NCBI RefSeq assembly: GCF_008932245.1
Contig: NZ_CP034909.1
Span: forward strand, 2,970,001-3,034,000
DNA from: Sinorhizobium alkalisoli
GTDB taxonomy: Bacteria; Pseudomonadota; Alphaproteobacteria; Rhizobiales; Rhizobiaceae
DNA length: 64,000 nt
Direction of reading: 5' to 3'
Shown here: piece by piece, positions 22,304 to 32,600 of the stretch
Layout: each line of letters begins with the position of its first letter
Position numbering within the stretch: position 1 is the stretch's first letter
Notes under the pieces: generated by a model
The model's database searches: none
The model's input: the letters and a program-made list of their open reading frames with translations, nothing else
Told to the model about the DNA's origin: nothing
Position numbers and translations under genes: made by a program

Positions 22304-23101
22304 TCACGCGGCCGCCACGGCGCGCTTCGTCATCACCTTGATGAGATTGGCGCGATAGGGTGCGGTCGCATGAAGGTCGGAAAGCAGGTCCGAGGGATCG
22401 ACCGTCACGTTCGCCACCGCGTCCGGCGACCAGTTGCCGGCAAGCGCCGATTCGAGGCCCGCATGGCGGAACACGCCGTTGGAGCCGGCCCCGGTCACGG
22501 CGACGCGAACGTCGCCAACGTCGCGACGGGCGACGAACACGCCCGTCATCGCATAGCGTGAAGCCGGGTTGGCGAACTTCTGATAGCTCGCCCTTTCGGG
22601 TGCCTCGAAGCGGATGGCGATGATGATTTCGCGATCACTGAGTACCGTCTCGAACAATCCGGTGAAGAAATCGCCGGCCCTGATTTCCCGCCTGTCCGTG
22701 ACCACCATCGCGTCGAGCGCCAGGATGGCCGCCGGATAGTCCGCCGCCGGATCATTATTGGCGACGGAGCCGCCGATCGTGCCCATGTGACGGACATGCG
22801 GATCGCCGATGTGGCTCGCCAGCGCGCAAAGGGCGGGACAGACGGCCTTTACTCGTTCCGAGGTCGCGACCTCCTCATGCGTCGATGCCGCGCCGATCGT
22901 GACCGTCCGCCCGTCGACCGTGATGCCCTTCATTTCGGCGATGTGCCTGAGATCGATGAGGTCGCTCGGCGCAGCGAGCCGCTGCTTCATGGTGGGAATA
23001 AGTGTCATGCCGCCGGAAAGATATTTGCCCTCCGCAGCGGACCCCATGAGCTTCAGTGCCTCGTCGATCGAAAAGGCACGGCGATAATTGGTCTCGTACA
23101 T
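22304..23101 (-). CDS. Xanthine oxidase-family FAD-binding subunit (CoxM-like)
   Basis: A 265-residue flavoprotein subunit of a molybdenum hydroxylase. FAD motifs are AAEGKYLSGGMTLIP near residue 25 and MGTIGGSVANNDPAADYP near residue 105. It passes electrons from the iron-sulfur subunit to the acceptor. It is last in the operon, 15 bp after the large subunit. Length and gene set match CoxM-type medium subunits. Confidence 0.88.
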   Translation of the reverse strand: MYETNYRRAFSIDEALKLMGSAAEGKYLSGGMTLIPTMKQRLAAPSDLIDLRHIAEMKGITVDGRTVTIGAASTHEEVATSERVKAVCPALCALASHIGDPHVRHMGTIGGSVANNDPAADYPAAILALDAMVVTDRREIRAGDFFTGLFETVLSDREIIIAIRFEAPERASYQKFANPASRYAMTGVFVARRDVGDVRVAVTGAGSNGVFRHAGLESALAGNWSPDAVANVTVDPSDLLSDLHATAPYRANLIKVMTKRAVAAA

Positions 23102-23116
23102 TCTCGTTCCTCCCGA

Positions 23117-25465
23117 TCAATGGCCGGCCTGCGCGGCGGCCCAGACCTTTTCGGGCGTCGCCGGCATGGTGACCGCATTGTTGCCGATTGCGTCGGTGAT
23201 CGCGTTGATCAGTGCCGGCGGTGATCCGATCGCCCCCGCCTCACCGCATCCCTTGATGCCGAGCGGATTGTTCGGGCATGGCGTATTGGTCGTCGATACG
23301 CGGAAGGACGGCAGGTCATCGGCGCGCGGCATGGCGTAATCCATGTAGCTCGCCGTCAACAACTGCCCGCTGTCCGGATCGTAATGCACGCCTTCGAGCA
23401 GCGCCTGCCCGATTCCCTGGGCAATGCCGCCATGCACTTGCCCCTCGACGATCATCGGATTGATGATATTGCCGAAATCATCCGCTGCGACGAACTGGAC
23501 GATCGTCGTCTTGCCCGTTTCCGGATCGACCTCCACCTCGCAGATGTAGCAGCCGGCCGGGAAGGTGAAATTGGCCGGATCATAGAAGGCGCCCTCCTTG
23601 AGACCCGGCTCCATGCCAGCGGGCAGGTTGTGGGCGGTATAAGCGGCGAGCGCCACCTGAGACCAGGGGACCGACTTGTCGGTGCCGGCAACCTTGAGCG
23701 CGCCGTCCTCGACGACGATATCGCTCTCGTCGGCCTCCATGATGTGCGCCGCGATCTTCTTCGCCTTGGCTTCGACCTTGTCCAGCGCCTTGACGATCGC
23801 CGACATGCCGACCGCACCCGAACGAGAGCCGTAGGTGCCCATCCCCATCTGCACCTTGTCGGTATCGCCATGCACGATGTTGATGCTGTCGATCGGCACG
23901 CCCAGCCGGTCGGCGACGAGCTGGGCAAAGGTGGTCTCGTGGCCCTGGCCGTGGCTGTGCGAGCCGGTCATCACCTCGATCGTGCCAACCGCGTTGACCC
24001 GGACCTCGGCCGACTCCCATAGGCCGACGCCGGCGCCAAGCGAACCGACCGCGGCCGAGGGCGCAATTCCGCAAGCTTCGATATAGCAGCTCATGCCGAT
24101 GCCGCGTCTCATGCCGCGCCGCTCCGATTCCGCCCTGCGCGCGGCAAAGCCGTCGACATCGGCGGCCGCCATGGCGGCATTGAGCGACGCTTCGTAGTCG
24201 CCGGCGTCATAATTCATGATGACCGGCGTCTGGTGCGGGAACGACCGGATGAAGTTGATGCGCCGGAGTTCGGCCGGCGAAATGCCGAGCTCGCGCGCCG
24301 CCGTTTCCATCGTCCGTTCCAGGAGATAGGTCGCTTCCGGGCGACCGGCGCCGCGATAGGCGTCGACCGGGGCGGTGTTCGTATAAACCGTGCGGACATT
24401 GGCGTGTATCGCCGGGATGTCGTATTGCCCGGAGAGCAGGGTCGCATAGAGATAGGTCGGCACGGCCGAGGAGAAGAGCGACATATAGGCGCCGAGATTG
24501 GAGATCGTATCGACCTTCAGCGCCGTGATCCGATGGTTCGCGTCGAAAGCCATCTGGACGGTCGAAACATGGTCGCGGCCATGCGCATCGGTGAGGAATG
24601 CCTCGGTGCGGTCCGAGGTCCACTTGACCGGCACGCCGGTGCGCTTGGACGCCCAGAGACAGACGATCTCCTCCGGATAGATGTAGATCTTGGAGCCGAA
24701 GCCGCCGCCGACATCGGGCGCGATCACCCTCAGCTTGTTCTCCGGCGCGACATTATAAAAGGCGCTCATCACCAGGCGCGCCACATGCGGGTTCTGGCTG
24801 GTCGTGTAGCAGGTGTAGTGGTCATCGCCCGGATCGTAAATGCCGAGAGTTGCGCGCGGTTCCATCGGGTTGGGCGACAGGCGGTTGTTGAGGACCTTGA
24901 GCTCCGTCACATGCGCTGCGCCGGCAATCGCCCGGTCGACCGCGGCAGCATCGCCGATCTCCCAGTCGAAGATCAGGTTGCCTGGAGCTTCTGAATGGAT
25001 CTGAGGCTGGCCGTCACCCAGCGCCTGCACCGGATCCGTGACCACCGGTAAAGGATCATAATCGACGATCACCGCTTCCGCCGCGTCGCGTGCCTCGGCG
25101 ACGCTGTCGGCCACGACGACCGCGACCGCATCGCCCACATAGCGCACGGTCTTGTCCGCAAGCGGCCGCCAGACGCCCATCCTCATCGGCGAGCCGTCCT
25201 TCGAATGGATCATCCAGCCGCAGATGAGATTGCCGATTCCGTCAGCCAGCAATTGCTCTCCGTCGAGCACGTCGATGACGCCGGGCATGGCCTTCGCGTC
25301 CGTCGCGTCGATCCTCGCGATCCTGGCATGCGCATGCGGGCTGCGCACGAAGACCGCATATTTCATGCCCGGCACCCTCATGTCGTCCGTGTAGCGCCCC
25401 TTGCCGGTGAGGAACCGCCTGTCTTCCTTGCGCGCGACCGGCGCGCCAATCCCTTCAACACCCAT
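23117..25465 (-). CDS. Molybdopterin-binding large subunit, form II CO dehydrogenase-like (CoxL-like)
   Basis: A 782-residue catalytic subunit of the xanthine oxidase family. It starts GIGAPVARKEDRRFLTGKGRYTDD, the usual CoxL N-terminus. The active-site loop reads AYRGAGR near residue 370. This is the form II motif. True CO-oxidising form I enzymes have AYxCSFR with the Mo/Cu-bridging Cys. The catalytic Glu region is in the C-terminal GCGEAGAIGSPPALINAI. It probably hydroxylates an aldehyde or N-heterocycle rather than CO. The substrate is unknown. Confidence 0.88.
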   Translation of the reverse strand: MGVEGIGAPVARKEDRRFLTGKGRYTDDMRVPGMKYAVFVRSPHAHARIARIDATDAKAMPGVIDVLDGEQLLADGIGNLICGWMIHSKDGSPMRMGVWRPLADKTVRYVGDAVAVVVADSVAEARDAAEAVIVDYDPLPVVTDPVQALGDGQPQIHSEAPGNLIFDWEIGDAAAVDRAIAGAAHVTELKVLNNRLSPNPMEPRATLGIYDPGDDHYTCYTTSQNPHVARLVMSAFYNVAPENKLRVIAPDVGGGFGSKIYIYPEEIVCLWASKRTGVPVKWTSDRTEAFLTDAHGRDHVSTVQMAFDANHRITALKVDTISNLGAYMSLFSSAVPTYLYATLLSGQYDIPAIHANVRTVYTNTAPVDAYRGAGRPEATYLLERTMETAARELGISPAELRRINFIRSFPHQTPVIMNYDAGDYEASLNAAMAAADVDGFAARRAESERRGMRRGIGMSCYIEACGIAPSAAVGSLGAGVGLWESAEVRVNAVGTIEVMTGSHSHGQGHETTFAQLVADRLGVPIDSINIVHGDTDKVQMGMGTYGSRSGAVGMSAIVKALDKVEAKAKKIAAHIMEADESDIVVEDGALKVAGTDKSVPWSQVALAAYTAHNLPAGMEPGLKEGAFYDPANFTFPAGCYICEVEVDPETGKTTIVQFVAADDFGNIINPMIVEGQVHGGIAQGIGQALLEGVHYDPDSGQLLTASYMDYAMPRADDLPSFRVSTTNTPCPNNPLGIKGCGEAGAIGSPPALINAITDAIGNNAVTMPATPEKVWAAAQAGH

Positions 25466-25558
25466 TGCCTATCTCCTCCCGAGATATTCAGCACACTCCT
25501 GGAATTCCGATGCGGTTTTCCGCCCGCATCCCGCGTCCCGACGAATCTGTGCCCCCGC

Positions 25559-26050
25559 TCATTCCGCGGCCTGGCGTGCGCCGCCGCCCATCTCGGCGGC
25601 CGCGACCAGGATCGCCTTGACAATATTGTGATAGCCGGTGCAGCGACAGATATTGCCCTCGAGCTCGGCACGCACCGTCGCCTCGTCGAGATTGCCGCCA
25701 TGGCGGCGGATCATGTCGACGGCGGTCATGACCATGCCCGGCGTGCAGAAGCCGCATTGCAGGCCGTGATGCGCATTGAAGGCCGCCTGGACCGGATGAA
25801 GCTCGCCCTGTTGCGCCAGCCCTTCGATGGTGGTGATCGCCGATCCCTCCGCCTGGGCGGCGAGGATCGAACAGCTCTTGACCGATCGGCCGTCCATCAG
25901 GATGACGCAAGTGCCGCACTGCGTCGTGTCGCAGCCGACATGCGTCCCCGTCAGTCCGAGATTTTCGCGGATGAAGTGCACCAGCAGCGTCCGGTCGTCG
26001 CAGGTGCCCGTCACCTGGCGGCCGTTGACCGTCATCGTTATTTTCGCCAT
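25559..26050 (-). CDS. [2Fe-2S] subunit of molybdenum hydroxylase (CoxS-like)
   Basis: A 163-residue protein starting [13 protein letters not shown], with CGGAGG upstream at good spacing. A longer in-frame start at 26290 has no family match. Two [2Fe-2S] clusters are visible: the plant-type set around [21 protein letters not shown] and the second set [18 protein letters not shown]. It is the first gene of the S-L-M operon. Order and sizes are standard for this family. Confidence 0.92.
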   Translation of the reverse strand: MAKITMTVNGRQVTGTCDDRTLLVHFIRENLGLTGTHVGCDTTQCGTCVILMDGRSVKSCSILAAQAEGSAITTIEGLAQQGELHPVQAAFNAHHGLQCGFCTPGMVMTAVDMIRRHGGNLDEATVRAELEGNICRCTGYHNIVKAILVAAAEMGGGARQAAE

Positions 26051-26478
26051 TTCGCTCCTCCGGGGGTTGGTCGGTGCCAACTCGAGCGCGGCCTTGAAGT
26101 CGGGTGAGATCTGTTCACGCGACGGAAGGACGCGCCCACTGAAATCGATGCCCTCTGCCAGCGCCCACTCCTCCCGGGCCGAACTGGCACGCTGCATCAT
26201 TTGTCTTTTTTTCAAATGTCGCAACCGTTTGCGGCCACGGAACGGCAAAAATTCCGCCGCCGTCTGTTCCGGCCTGGCAACCGCCTTCATCTTCTGTTCA
26301 GGAAAGATGACATTATCTTGCCGAGGAAGATTCGCCGCCTCCCGTAGACATTGCCGGACAGTGGATTATCTTCCAGGTTGCAAATTCAAAGGGGAAGCAG
26401 CCGGTTGCGCTGCCCTTCCATCACCCAGGAGACGGACGAGGCGACAGGCTGAGATCCGTAGAATTCGGAGAGGACAAG
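26051..26478. other. 428-bp intergenic region between divergent coxS-like and lipoprotein genes
   Basis: The two flanking genes are divergent, so both promoters must lie here. I see no convincing gene. An in-frame extension of coxS runs through part of it but lacks coding-like residues. No clear terminator, tRNA or known operator was found. Confidence 0.4.
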
Positions 26479-26730
26479 ATGAAGAAAGCCATCGCACTTG
26501 TGCTGGTCGCCCTGGCGGTCGCAAGCTGCACGCAAACGGAAAAGGGTGCCGGCATCGGTGCCGCCTCGGGCGCGATCATCGGCGGCGCGATCACGAACGA
26601 CGTACGCGGCGCGGCCGTCGGCGCAGCCATCGGCGGCGTGTCCGGCGCGGTCATCGGCCATGTCACCGAGCAGCCGGGCCAGTGCTACTACCGCGACCGC
26701 TACGGCCGCCGCTATATCGACGCCTGCTGA
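26479..26730 (+). CDS. Small glycine-zipper lipoprotein
   Basis: An 83-residue protein with a lipoprotein signal ending in the lipobox LAVASC (acylated Cys17). The body is glycine-zipper sequence (GAGIGAASGAIIGGAI, GAAVGAAIGGVSGAVIG), then a basic-aromatic tail CYYRDRYGRRYIDAC with two cysteines. It resembles small rhizobial YMGG-like or OsmB-like outer-membrane lipoproteins. The function of such proteins is unclear. GGAGAGGA precedes the ATG. A strong terminator follows. Confidence 0.85.
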   Translation: MKKAIALVLVALAVASCTQTEKGAGIGAASGAIIGGAITNDVRGAAVGAAIGGVSGAVIGHVTEQPGQCYYRDRYGRRYIDAC

Positions 26731-26751
26731 TTGCGGCGACCAACGAAAAGG

Positions 26752-26790
26752 AAGCCCCCGGGCGCGATTGCGGTCCGGGGGCTTTTTTTT
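26752..26790 (+). terminator. Rho-independent terminator after the lipoprotein gene
   Basis: A perfect 10-bp stem AAGCCCCCGG/CCGGGGGCTT (26752-26761 and 26775-26784) runs straight into a stretch of eight T residues ending at 26790. It starts 22 bp after the stop codon. It is the strongest terminator in the window. Confidence 0.93.
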
Positions 26791-26876
26791 GACCATGCGC
26801 CGAATTGGCGACCACGTTAGTCCCGCAACGGAACTTTTGCGGCTCACAGAGGTTCCGCCAAACGAGGAGCATCGGC

Positions 26877-27341
26877 ATGATCGCGACGGCCCACCGGGTA
26901 AGCAGCCAGACCTCGCGCGAGATCAATCGCAGAATCCTGCAGGAGACCGAGGAACGGCTTGCCCACTACGAGTCGCATCCGGAAGAGATCGAGCAGAGAC
27001 TGGCCGAACTGGATCTCGAGTGGGATATCGAGCGGACGCTCGAAGCTAATGCATCGTTGCTTGCCTTCACCGGTGTCGCACTCACGGCGACGGTTGATCG
27101 GCGGTGGCTCGCCCTTCCCGCTATCGTCACCGGCTTTCTGTTTCAGCACGCGATCCAAGGCTGGTGCCCCCCTTTGCCTGTGCTTAGAAGACTGGGATTC
27201 CGCACCGCCGAAGAAATCAACCAGGAGCGCTACGCATTGAAGGCGCTACGCGGAGATTTCAACGGCGCTCGGGGTCCGGGCAGGCTCGCTTCCGTACTGC
27301 GCGCGGTAGGGATACACCGCGAGCTTGGTGGTCAGGCCTGA
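26877..27341 (+). CDS. DUF2892-type inner-membrane protein
   Basis: A 154-residue protein starting MIATAHRVSSQTSREINRRI. The ATG at 26877 follows GAGGAG; a start at 26805 has no such site. Residues 1-45 are charged and helical. Two hydrophobic segments follow (LLAFTGVALTATV and WLALPAIVTGFLFQHAIQGW). The C-terminal WCPPLPVLRRLGFRTAEEINQERYALKALRGD matches the conserved tail of DUF2892 proteins. Function is unknown. It stands alone between the lipoprotein terminator and tamA. Confidence 0.75.
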   Translation: MIATAHRVSSQTSREINRRILQETEERLAHYESHPEEIEQRLAELDLEWDIERTLEANASLLAFTGVALTATVDRRWLALPAIVTGFLFQHAIQGWCPPLPVLRRLGFRTAEEINQERYALKALRGDFNGARGPGRLASVLRAVGIHRELGGQA

Positions 27342-27539
27342 CTCCGCGCGGGAGAAGGTGATTCCGGTTTTGCCAGCATTCGTCTTAACCTCGGAAAGCT
27401 TCTTCGGCGGCATACTCCTGCACCAACATTCTGCAGTGGCGTCGTAATTTTCGGCGCAACGACCGTTGTGCAGCGTCTGCTTTGCACAGCGAGCGTGTGC
27501 TCCTGGGACCACATCGCCCGCCGATTTTGTCAGATACAT
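27246..27539 (-). CDS. Possible small cysteine-rich protein (doubtful)
   Basis: A 97-codon minus-strand frame starts at MYLTKSAGDVVPGAH with an AAGGGGAG about 9 nt upstream, and contains five Cys in RCAKQTLHNGRCAENYDATAECWCR. It overlaps the 3' end of the DUF2892 gene by 96 nt, has no recognisable domain, and may not be real. Otherwise the 334-bp interval 27342-27675 holds only the presumed tamA promoter. Confidence 0.22.
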   Translation of the reverse strand: MYLTKSAGDVVPGAHARCAKQTLHNGRCAENYDATAECWCRSMPPKKLSEVKTNAGKTGITFSRAESGLTTKLAVYPYRAQYGSEPARTPSAVEISA

Positions 27540-27675
27540 CGGCCGACTCCCCTTCCCGGACTGGAACGACCGCGCCACGATCATTAACAAATGGGGAACC
27601 ATGCCATGCTAACATGGCCATTGCCGCACAAGCAGGCAGTGAGTAAAGAGTCGCCTGAAACGGGATGCGGAGGGA

Positions 27676-29586
27676 ATGTCGCCACCACGGTCGAGTACTG
27701 CGCACTGGAAGGGAGCGGCGGCGTTTGTCCTTGCGGCGTCGACGGCGCTTGGCCCGTTTTCCGCCGGTAAGGCGCTTGCGATCAACATCTTCGGCCTGCG
27801 GCTCTTCGAAAGCGCGGAGGAGGAGATCCAGGTCATCGACCCTGTCCGCTATGCCCTCACTTTCGAATCCGGCGCGGACGACGCGGATCTGCGCGAGGCG
27901 CTCGAAAACGCATCCAGGCTTTACCAGGATCGCGACAAACCGGTTTCCGGTGACCTCGGCCTCTTGATCAAGGCGCGCGACGACCGGGAACGCCTGCTTG
28001 CGGCTCTCTATGAAAACGCACGCTATGGCGGTGTCGTCAGCATCCAGATCAATGGGCAGGACATCGAAACGCTGCCGCCGGATCCCTCCTTTCCGGATGG
28101 CGCGGTGCCGGTGGCGGTGTGGGTCACCCCGGGGCCGGTATTCACATTGGGCAGGGTAACTCTGCAAGGCGATGCGGCGCAGTTCGCCCCTTCTGCGTAC
28201 GGGCTTACGCCCGGCGCACGTGCCAACTCGACGCTGATCATCAGGGCAGGCGAGCAGATCGTCGCCGATCTGAAGGAACAGAGCCGGCCTCTTGCGAACC
28301 TTACCGAACGCAGCGTCGTTGCCGACCACGCCACTTCGACGGTCGACGTCACGATCGCCGCCGAGGGCGGCCCGGTCGCCCCCGTCGGCGATCTCACGGT
28401 CACCGGCACAAGGACCGTCGATCCGACATTCGTGCGCGATTATTCGCGCCTCAACGAGGGCCGGCCCTACTCGCCGGAAAACATCCGCAAGGCGGCCGAG
28501 CGTCTGCGGCAGTTGAATGTCTTTTCCAGCGTCACCATTACTGAAGCCGATCGGCTTGCGCCGAACGGTACCATTCCGATGACCATTCAGGTTTCAGAGG
28601 GCAAGCACCGCTATTTCGGCTTCGGCGGCCAGGTCTCGACGACCGACGGCCTTGGCCTGCAGGGCTACTGGGGTCACCGCAATCTCTTCGGCCGCGCCGA
28701 GTCGATACGGATCGAGGGCTCGGTCGATCGAATCGGTGAAACGGCGGATATCGGCGGGCTCGACTATTCCGCCAGCATCCTCTTTGCGAAACCCGGCGCC
28801 TTCGGCCCGGCATCGACCTTCACGGCGAGCGTGAAGGCTGCCATCTCCGACCCGGATGCCTATCGCGCCAAGACCATTACGGCGGCGGCAGGCGCCGGTT
28901 TCGAGCTTTCGCCGGAGGATACGGTCTCGGCCGGCGCGGAGCTGAGCCTGGCCGATGTCGACGACGCATTCGGGTCAAACCGCTATCTCACCGCCGCCAT
29001 TCCGCTCGAATATGTTCGCGATACCCGCGACGACAAGCTGAACGCGAAGGAAGGCTACCGTGCGCTGATCAGCGCTAAGCCAAGCTACGAGATCGAGGGA
29101 AAGACCTTCTTCAGCTCATTCGAGGCCACCGCCTCCGGCTATCAGGCCCTCGGACCCGAGAACCGTTTCGTGCTCGCCGGCAGGATCGGCGCTGGCACAC
29201 TTGTCGGTGGCGACGAACTCGCCGACATTCCGGCGCCGCGGCGCTTCTATCTCGGCGGCGGCGGCTCGGTGCGCGGCTACGCCTTCCAGGAGATCGGCCC
29301 GCGCAATGCCGACAACCAGCAAACCGGCGGCCGATCCTATGTGAGCGGTTCGCTGGAGGCGCGCATTGCGGTCACCGACACGGTGGGCATCGTACCTTTC
29401 ATCGATGCGGGCAGCGTCTCGGCGGGCGAACTGCCGGACTTTTCGGATGTCCGCGCCGGCGCCGGTATCGGCCTGCGCTATGCGACGCCCTTCGGGCCGA
29501 TCCGGCTCGATTTCGCTGTGCCGCTCAACAAATATCCCGGCGGCACCGATTACGGCATTTATGCAGGAATCGGCCAATCTTTCTGA
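27676..29586 (+). CDS. tamA: TamA-like Omp85 outer-membrane assembly protein
   Basis: A 636-residue outer-membrane protein. The signal peptide ends near GKALA. POTRA-like domains follow; one starts near residue 235 (GDLTVTGTRTVDPTFVRDYSRLNEGRPYS). A C-terminal beta-barrel carries the Omp85 loop motif GGSVRGY near residue 530 and ends in a terminal Phe. TamA and TamB together help insert certain outer-membrane proteins. GCGGAGGG lies unusually close to the ATG, but no better start exists in frame. tamB follows 93 bp downstream. Confidence 0.88.
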   Translation: MSPPRSSTAHWKGAAAFVLAASTALGPFSAGKALAINIFGLRLFESAEEEIQVIDPVRYALTFESGADDADLREALENASRLYQDRDKPVSGDLGLLIKARDDRERLLAALYENARYGGVVSIQINGQDIETLPPDPSFPDGAVPVAVWVTPGPVFTLGRVTLQGDAAQFAPSAYGLTPGARANSTLIIRAGEQIVADLKEQSRPLANLTERSVVADHATSTVDVTIAAEGGPVAPVGDLTVTGTRTVDPTFVRDYSRLNEGRPYSPENIRKAAERLRQLNVFSSVTITEADRLAPNGTIPMTIQVSEGKHRYFGFGGQVSTTDGLGLQGYWGHRNLFGRAESIRIEGSVDRIGETADIGGLDYSASILFAKPGAFGPASTFTASVKAAISDPDAYRAKTITAAAGAGFELSPEDTVSAGAELSLADVDDAFGSNRYLTAAIPLEYVRDTRDDKLNAKEGYRALISAKPSYEIEGKTFFSSFEATASGYQALGPENRFVLAGRIGAGTLVGGDELADIPAPRRFYLGGGGSVRGYAFQEIGPRNADNQQTGGRSYVSGSLEARIAVTDTVGIVPFIDAGSVSAGELPDFSDVRAGAGIGLRYATPFGPIRLDFAVPLNKYPGGTDYGIYAGIGQSF

Positions 29587-29679
29587 TTTGTGCCGATCGG
29601 CCTGTTATAATCATCGTTGCGGCACCCCACCTCCGTCCTGCCGATTCCAGAGCGGCGTAACATGGGCTATGGATAGGAT

Positions 29680-32600
29680 ATGAATCAGGTCATCCGCTTT
29701 CTCCGGCTCGCATTGCGCTATCTGTCTGCCGTCTTCGCCGTCGCGTTGGTGCTATTGCTCCTCGCCATCGGCTTTCTGGGTTTCACGACGCCCGGCGCGC
29801 GGGTGGTCGCCTGGGCGATCGAGAAATACGCGGCAACCCCCGACCAGATCGTTCGCATCTCCGATCCGAGCCCTTTGCTGGCTGGGCAATTCACCGCCGG
29901 CAGTGTGACGCTCTTCGATGGAGAGGGCATCTATGCGGAGGTACGGGATTTGGCGATCGACTGGTCGCCGGCGGACCTGCTCTCCATGCGCTTCGACGCG
30001 TCGAAGGTCTCAGCCGGCTCCGTCCGGCTGGAACGGATGCCGGTTCCATCGCATGAGACGGAGGAGGTACGCTCGACCTTGACGCCACCGCTCGACGTGA
30101 AAGTCGACGCGTTCGAGCTGAACGAGATCGTGATCGGCGAGGCGATCGCAGGTGAGGACCAGTTCCTGACGGCAACCGGCAGCGTTCACGCCACCGATTC
30201 GAGCGTGGCTCTCGCCTTCGAGGCATCCGAGCGCGACCGCCGCGAGGCGCGCGCCGTCGCCGATCTCGTGTTCGATCCGGCCGGCAACCAGTTGAAGATC
30301 GAAGCAAAGCTTTCCGAACCAAAACACGGGACACTGGCGAAGCTGCTGCGCCTGTCGGGCGAACCGGCCGTCGATATCGCGCTGACCGGCGAAGGCCCGC
30401 TCTCCGATTGGGCAGGATCGGGCACCGCCGCGCTCGACGGCACGGAAATTCTTCGTCTCCGGGGGCGCCACGTCCTCGCCGCCGACGGCATGCACAATCT
30501 TACGCTTTCCGGCGGCGGCGCTTTCGCGCCGCTGATGCCGGCCGCCCTCAAGCCGCTCTTCGAGGGCACGACCGAAATCGACCTTGCCGCCGCCTTCGAC
30601 GCCGAGAGCATGATCCGCATCGAGTCCGGCAGGCTTTCCACCGGCGCGCTGACGCTCAATGCCTCGGGAAGGATCGACAGCCGCGGCGAGAACAATCTGC
30701 AGGCAAGCCTCGCCGGCACGGACGCCCCGGTCGACTTCCGCTGGCCGATCGGGGACGGAGATCTGCGGGCGCTGATCAACACGGCCAATCTGTCGCTGGT
30801 CGGCGACGGGCAATCGGCGATCCTCGATATCGCCGCCGATGTCGCGTCCGTCGAACTGCCGCAGGGTTCCCTCGGCGACATACGGCTGTCGGCGCGAAGC
30901 GACGCATTCGATCTGCAAGCGCAGAGGGGAGTGCTGAAGACGACCCTGGAAATCGGCGAAAGCCGTTTTGCGAGCGCGGAACTCGACAGGGCGATACAGG
31001 CGCCGTTTGAGGTCGAAGGCATGCTTGCCGTCGCCCCGGAGACGATCCGTTTCGATCCGCTGACGATCGAGAGCGCCAGCATCGGCGGCACCGTCAGCGG
31101 CGCACTCGACCGCTCCAGCGGGCTGATCGAGGCTGCGTTCAAGCTTTTTGTGATCCCCGAGGTTCTTCCGCCCGCGATCGCCGGAAAGTTCGACGGCACG
31201 ATTGCCCTTTCCGGCAATCTCTCAGCCGAAGCGGACGGGCGGATCGAACTGAGCAAGCTTGAGGTCAAGTCGGAAACGCTTGCCGCCTCCGGCTCGCTCG
31301 CCCTTGCGGGCGAGACCCTGACGGCAGATCTCTCCGGCCAACTGCCCGATCTCGGCAGGATCATTGACGATGCCGCAGGGCCTGCCGCCTTTCGCGCAGC
31401 CATCGAGGGTCCTCTCGCAAAGCCCGGCATCAAGGCGGAGGTGACATCCACCGGCGCCACGCTTGGCGGCCGCACGCTCAACGATCTTACGATCAACGCC
31501 GATGGAACGGTGGTATCCGGCGCCCCGCAGGCGAAAGTCACTGCAACCGGCACGCTCGACGGGCAGCCGATCGACCTGCGCGCCGACGTGGTTTCGCAAG
31601 ACGGCCGCACCTCGGTGCCAACCATCGAAGGAACGGTCGGTGGCAACCGGCTGACCGGCAGGCTCGATCTCAGCTCCGGTTTCAAGCCGAGCGGCACGAT
31701 CAATTTCGACCTGTCGGACCTCGGCCTCATCACAAGCATGCGGGGCCAGCAGGTCTCCGGCGACCTGTCCGGCACCGCGACCATAGAGACGACCGACAGC
31801 ACGACATCCGTCGCCATCAAGGCGCAGGGCACCCATGTCGCGCTCGGCGCGATAACGGTCGCTACGCCGGAGGTGGACATCCGCATAGCCGACATCGCCA
31901 GGCCGGCAATCATGAGCGGCCAGATCCAGGCGGAGAGCCTCGCGCTCGGGAACAACCGCGTGTCGGAACTCGGCATCACCCTCGAACAGCGGCAGGCCGC
32001 AACCGACTTTTCGCTGCAGGGCAGCTATGACGGTGCACCGCTGACCGCATCGGGCGAGTTTAGCCAGAATGCCGGTGGCGCCGAGATCCACCTTTCCTCC
32101 GTTTCCGCCGCACCGAGGGGCGTGCCGCTCGAGCTTGCGGGCCCGACAGCCGTGGCGATCGAAGACGGTGCAGCCCGCCTCGACGGGCTGACGATCCGCG
32201 CCGCCACCGGCACCGTCACGATCACCGGCACCGCCGGCGACAAGCTTGACCTCACGGCACGAATAGACGCCCTGCCCGCCGGCCTGATCGATCGCTTCGC
32301 ACCAACACTTGGGGCGCAGGGCACGATTTCGGGCAGCGCCAAGGTAAGCGGCGAGGCTCAGTCGCCGGTCGTCGATTACGATCTCGCCTGGAGCGAGGCT
32401 TCCGTCGCATCGACGCGATCGATCGAGATCGCCGCGCGCGACCTGAATGCCAGCGGCAAAATCACCGTCACCGAAGCGGCCATCCGCTTCGATCCGACGG
32501 CGATCGAAGGTGCAGAGTTCCGCGGCAGCATTACCGGCACGCTCGACCGGACCAGCACGACGGCCGAGGTCGAGTTCGAACTCACGGCCGAACCGAATGC

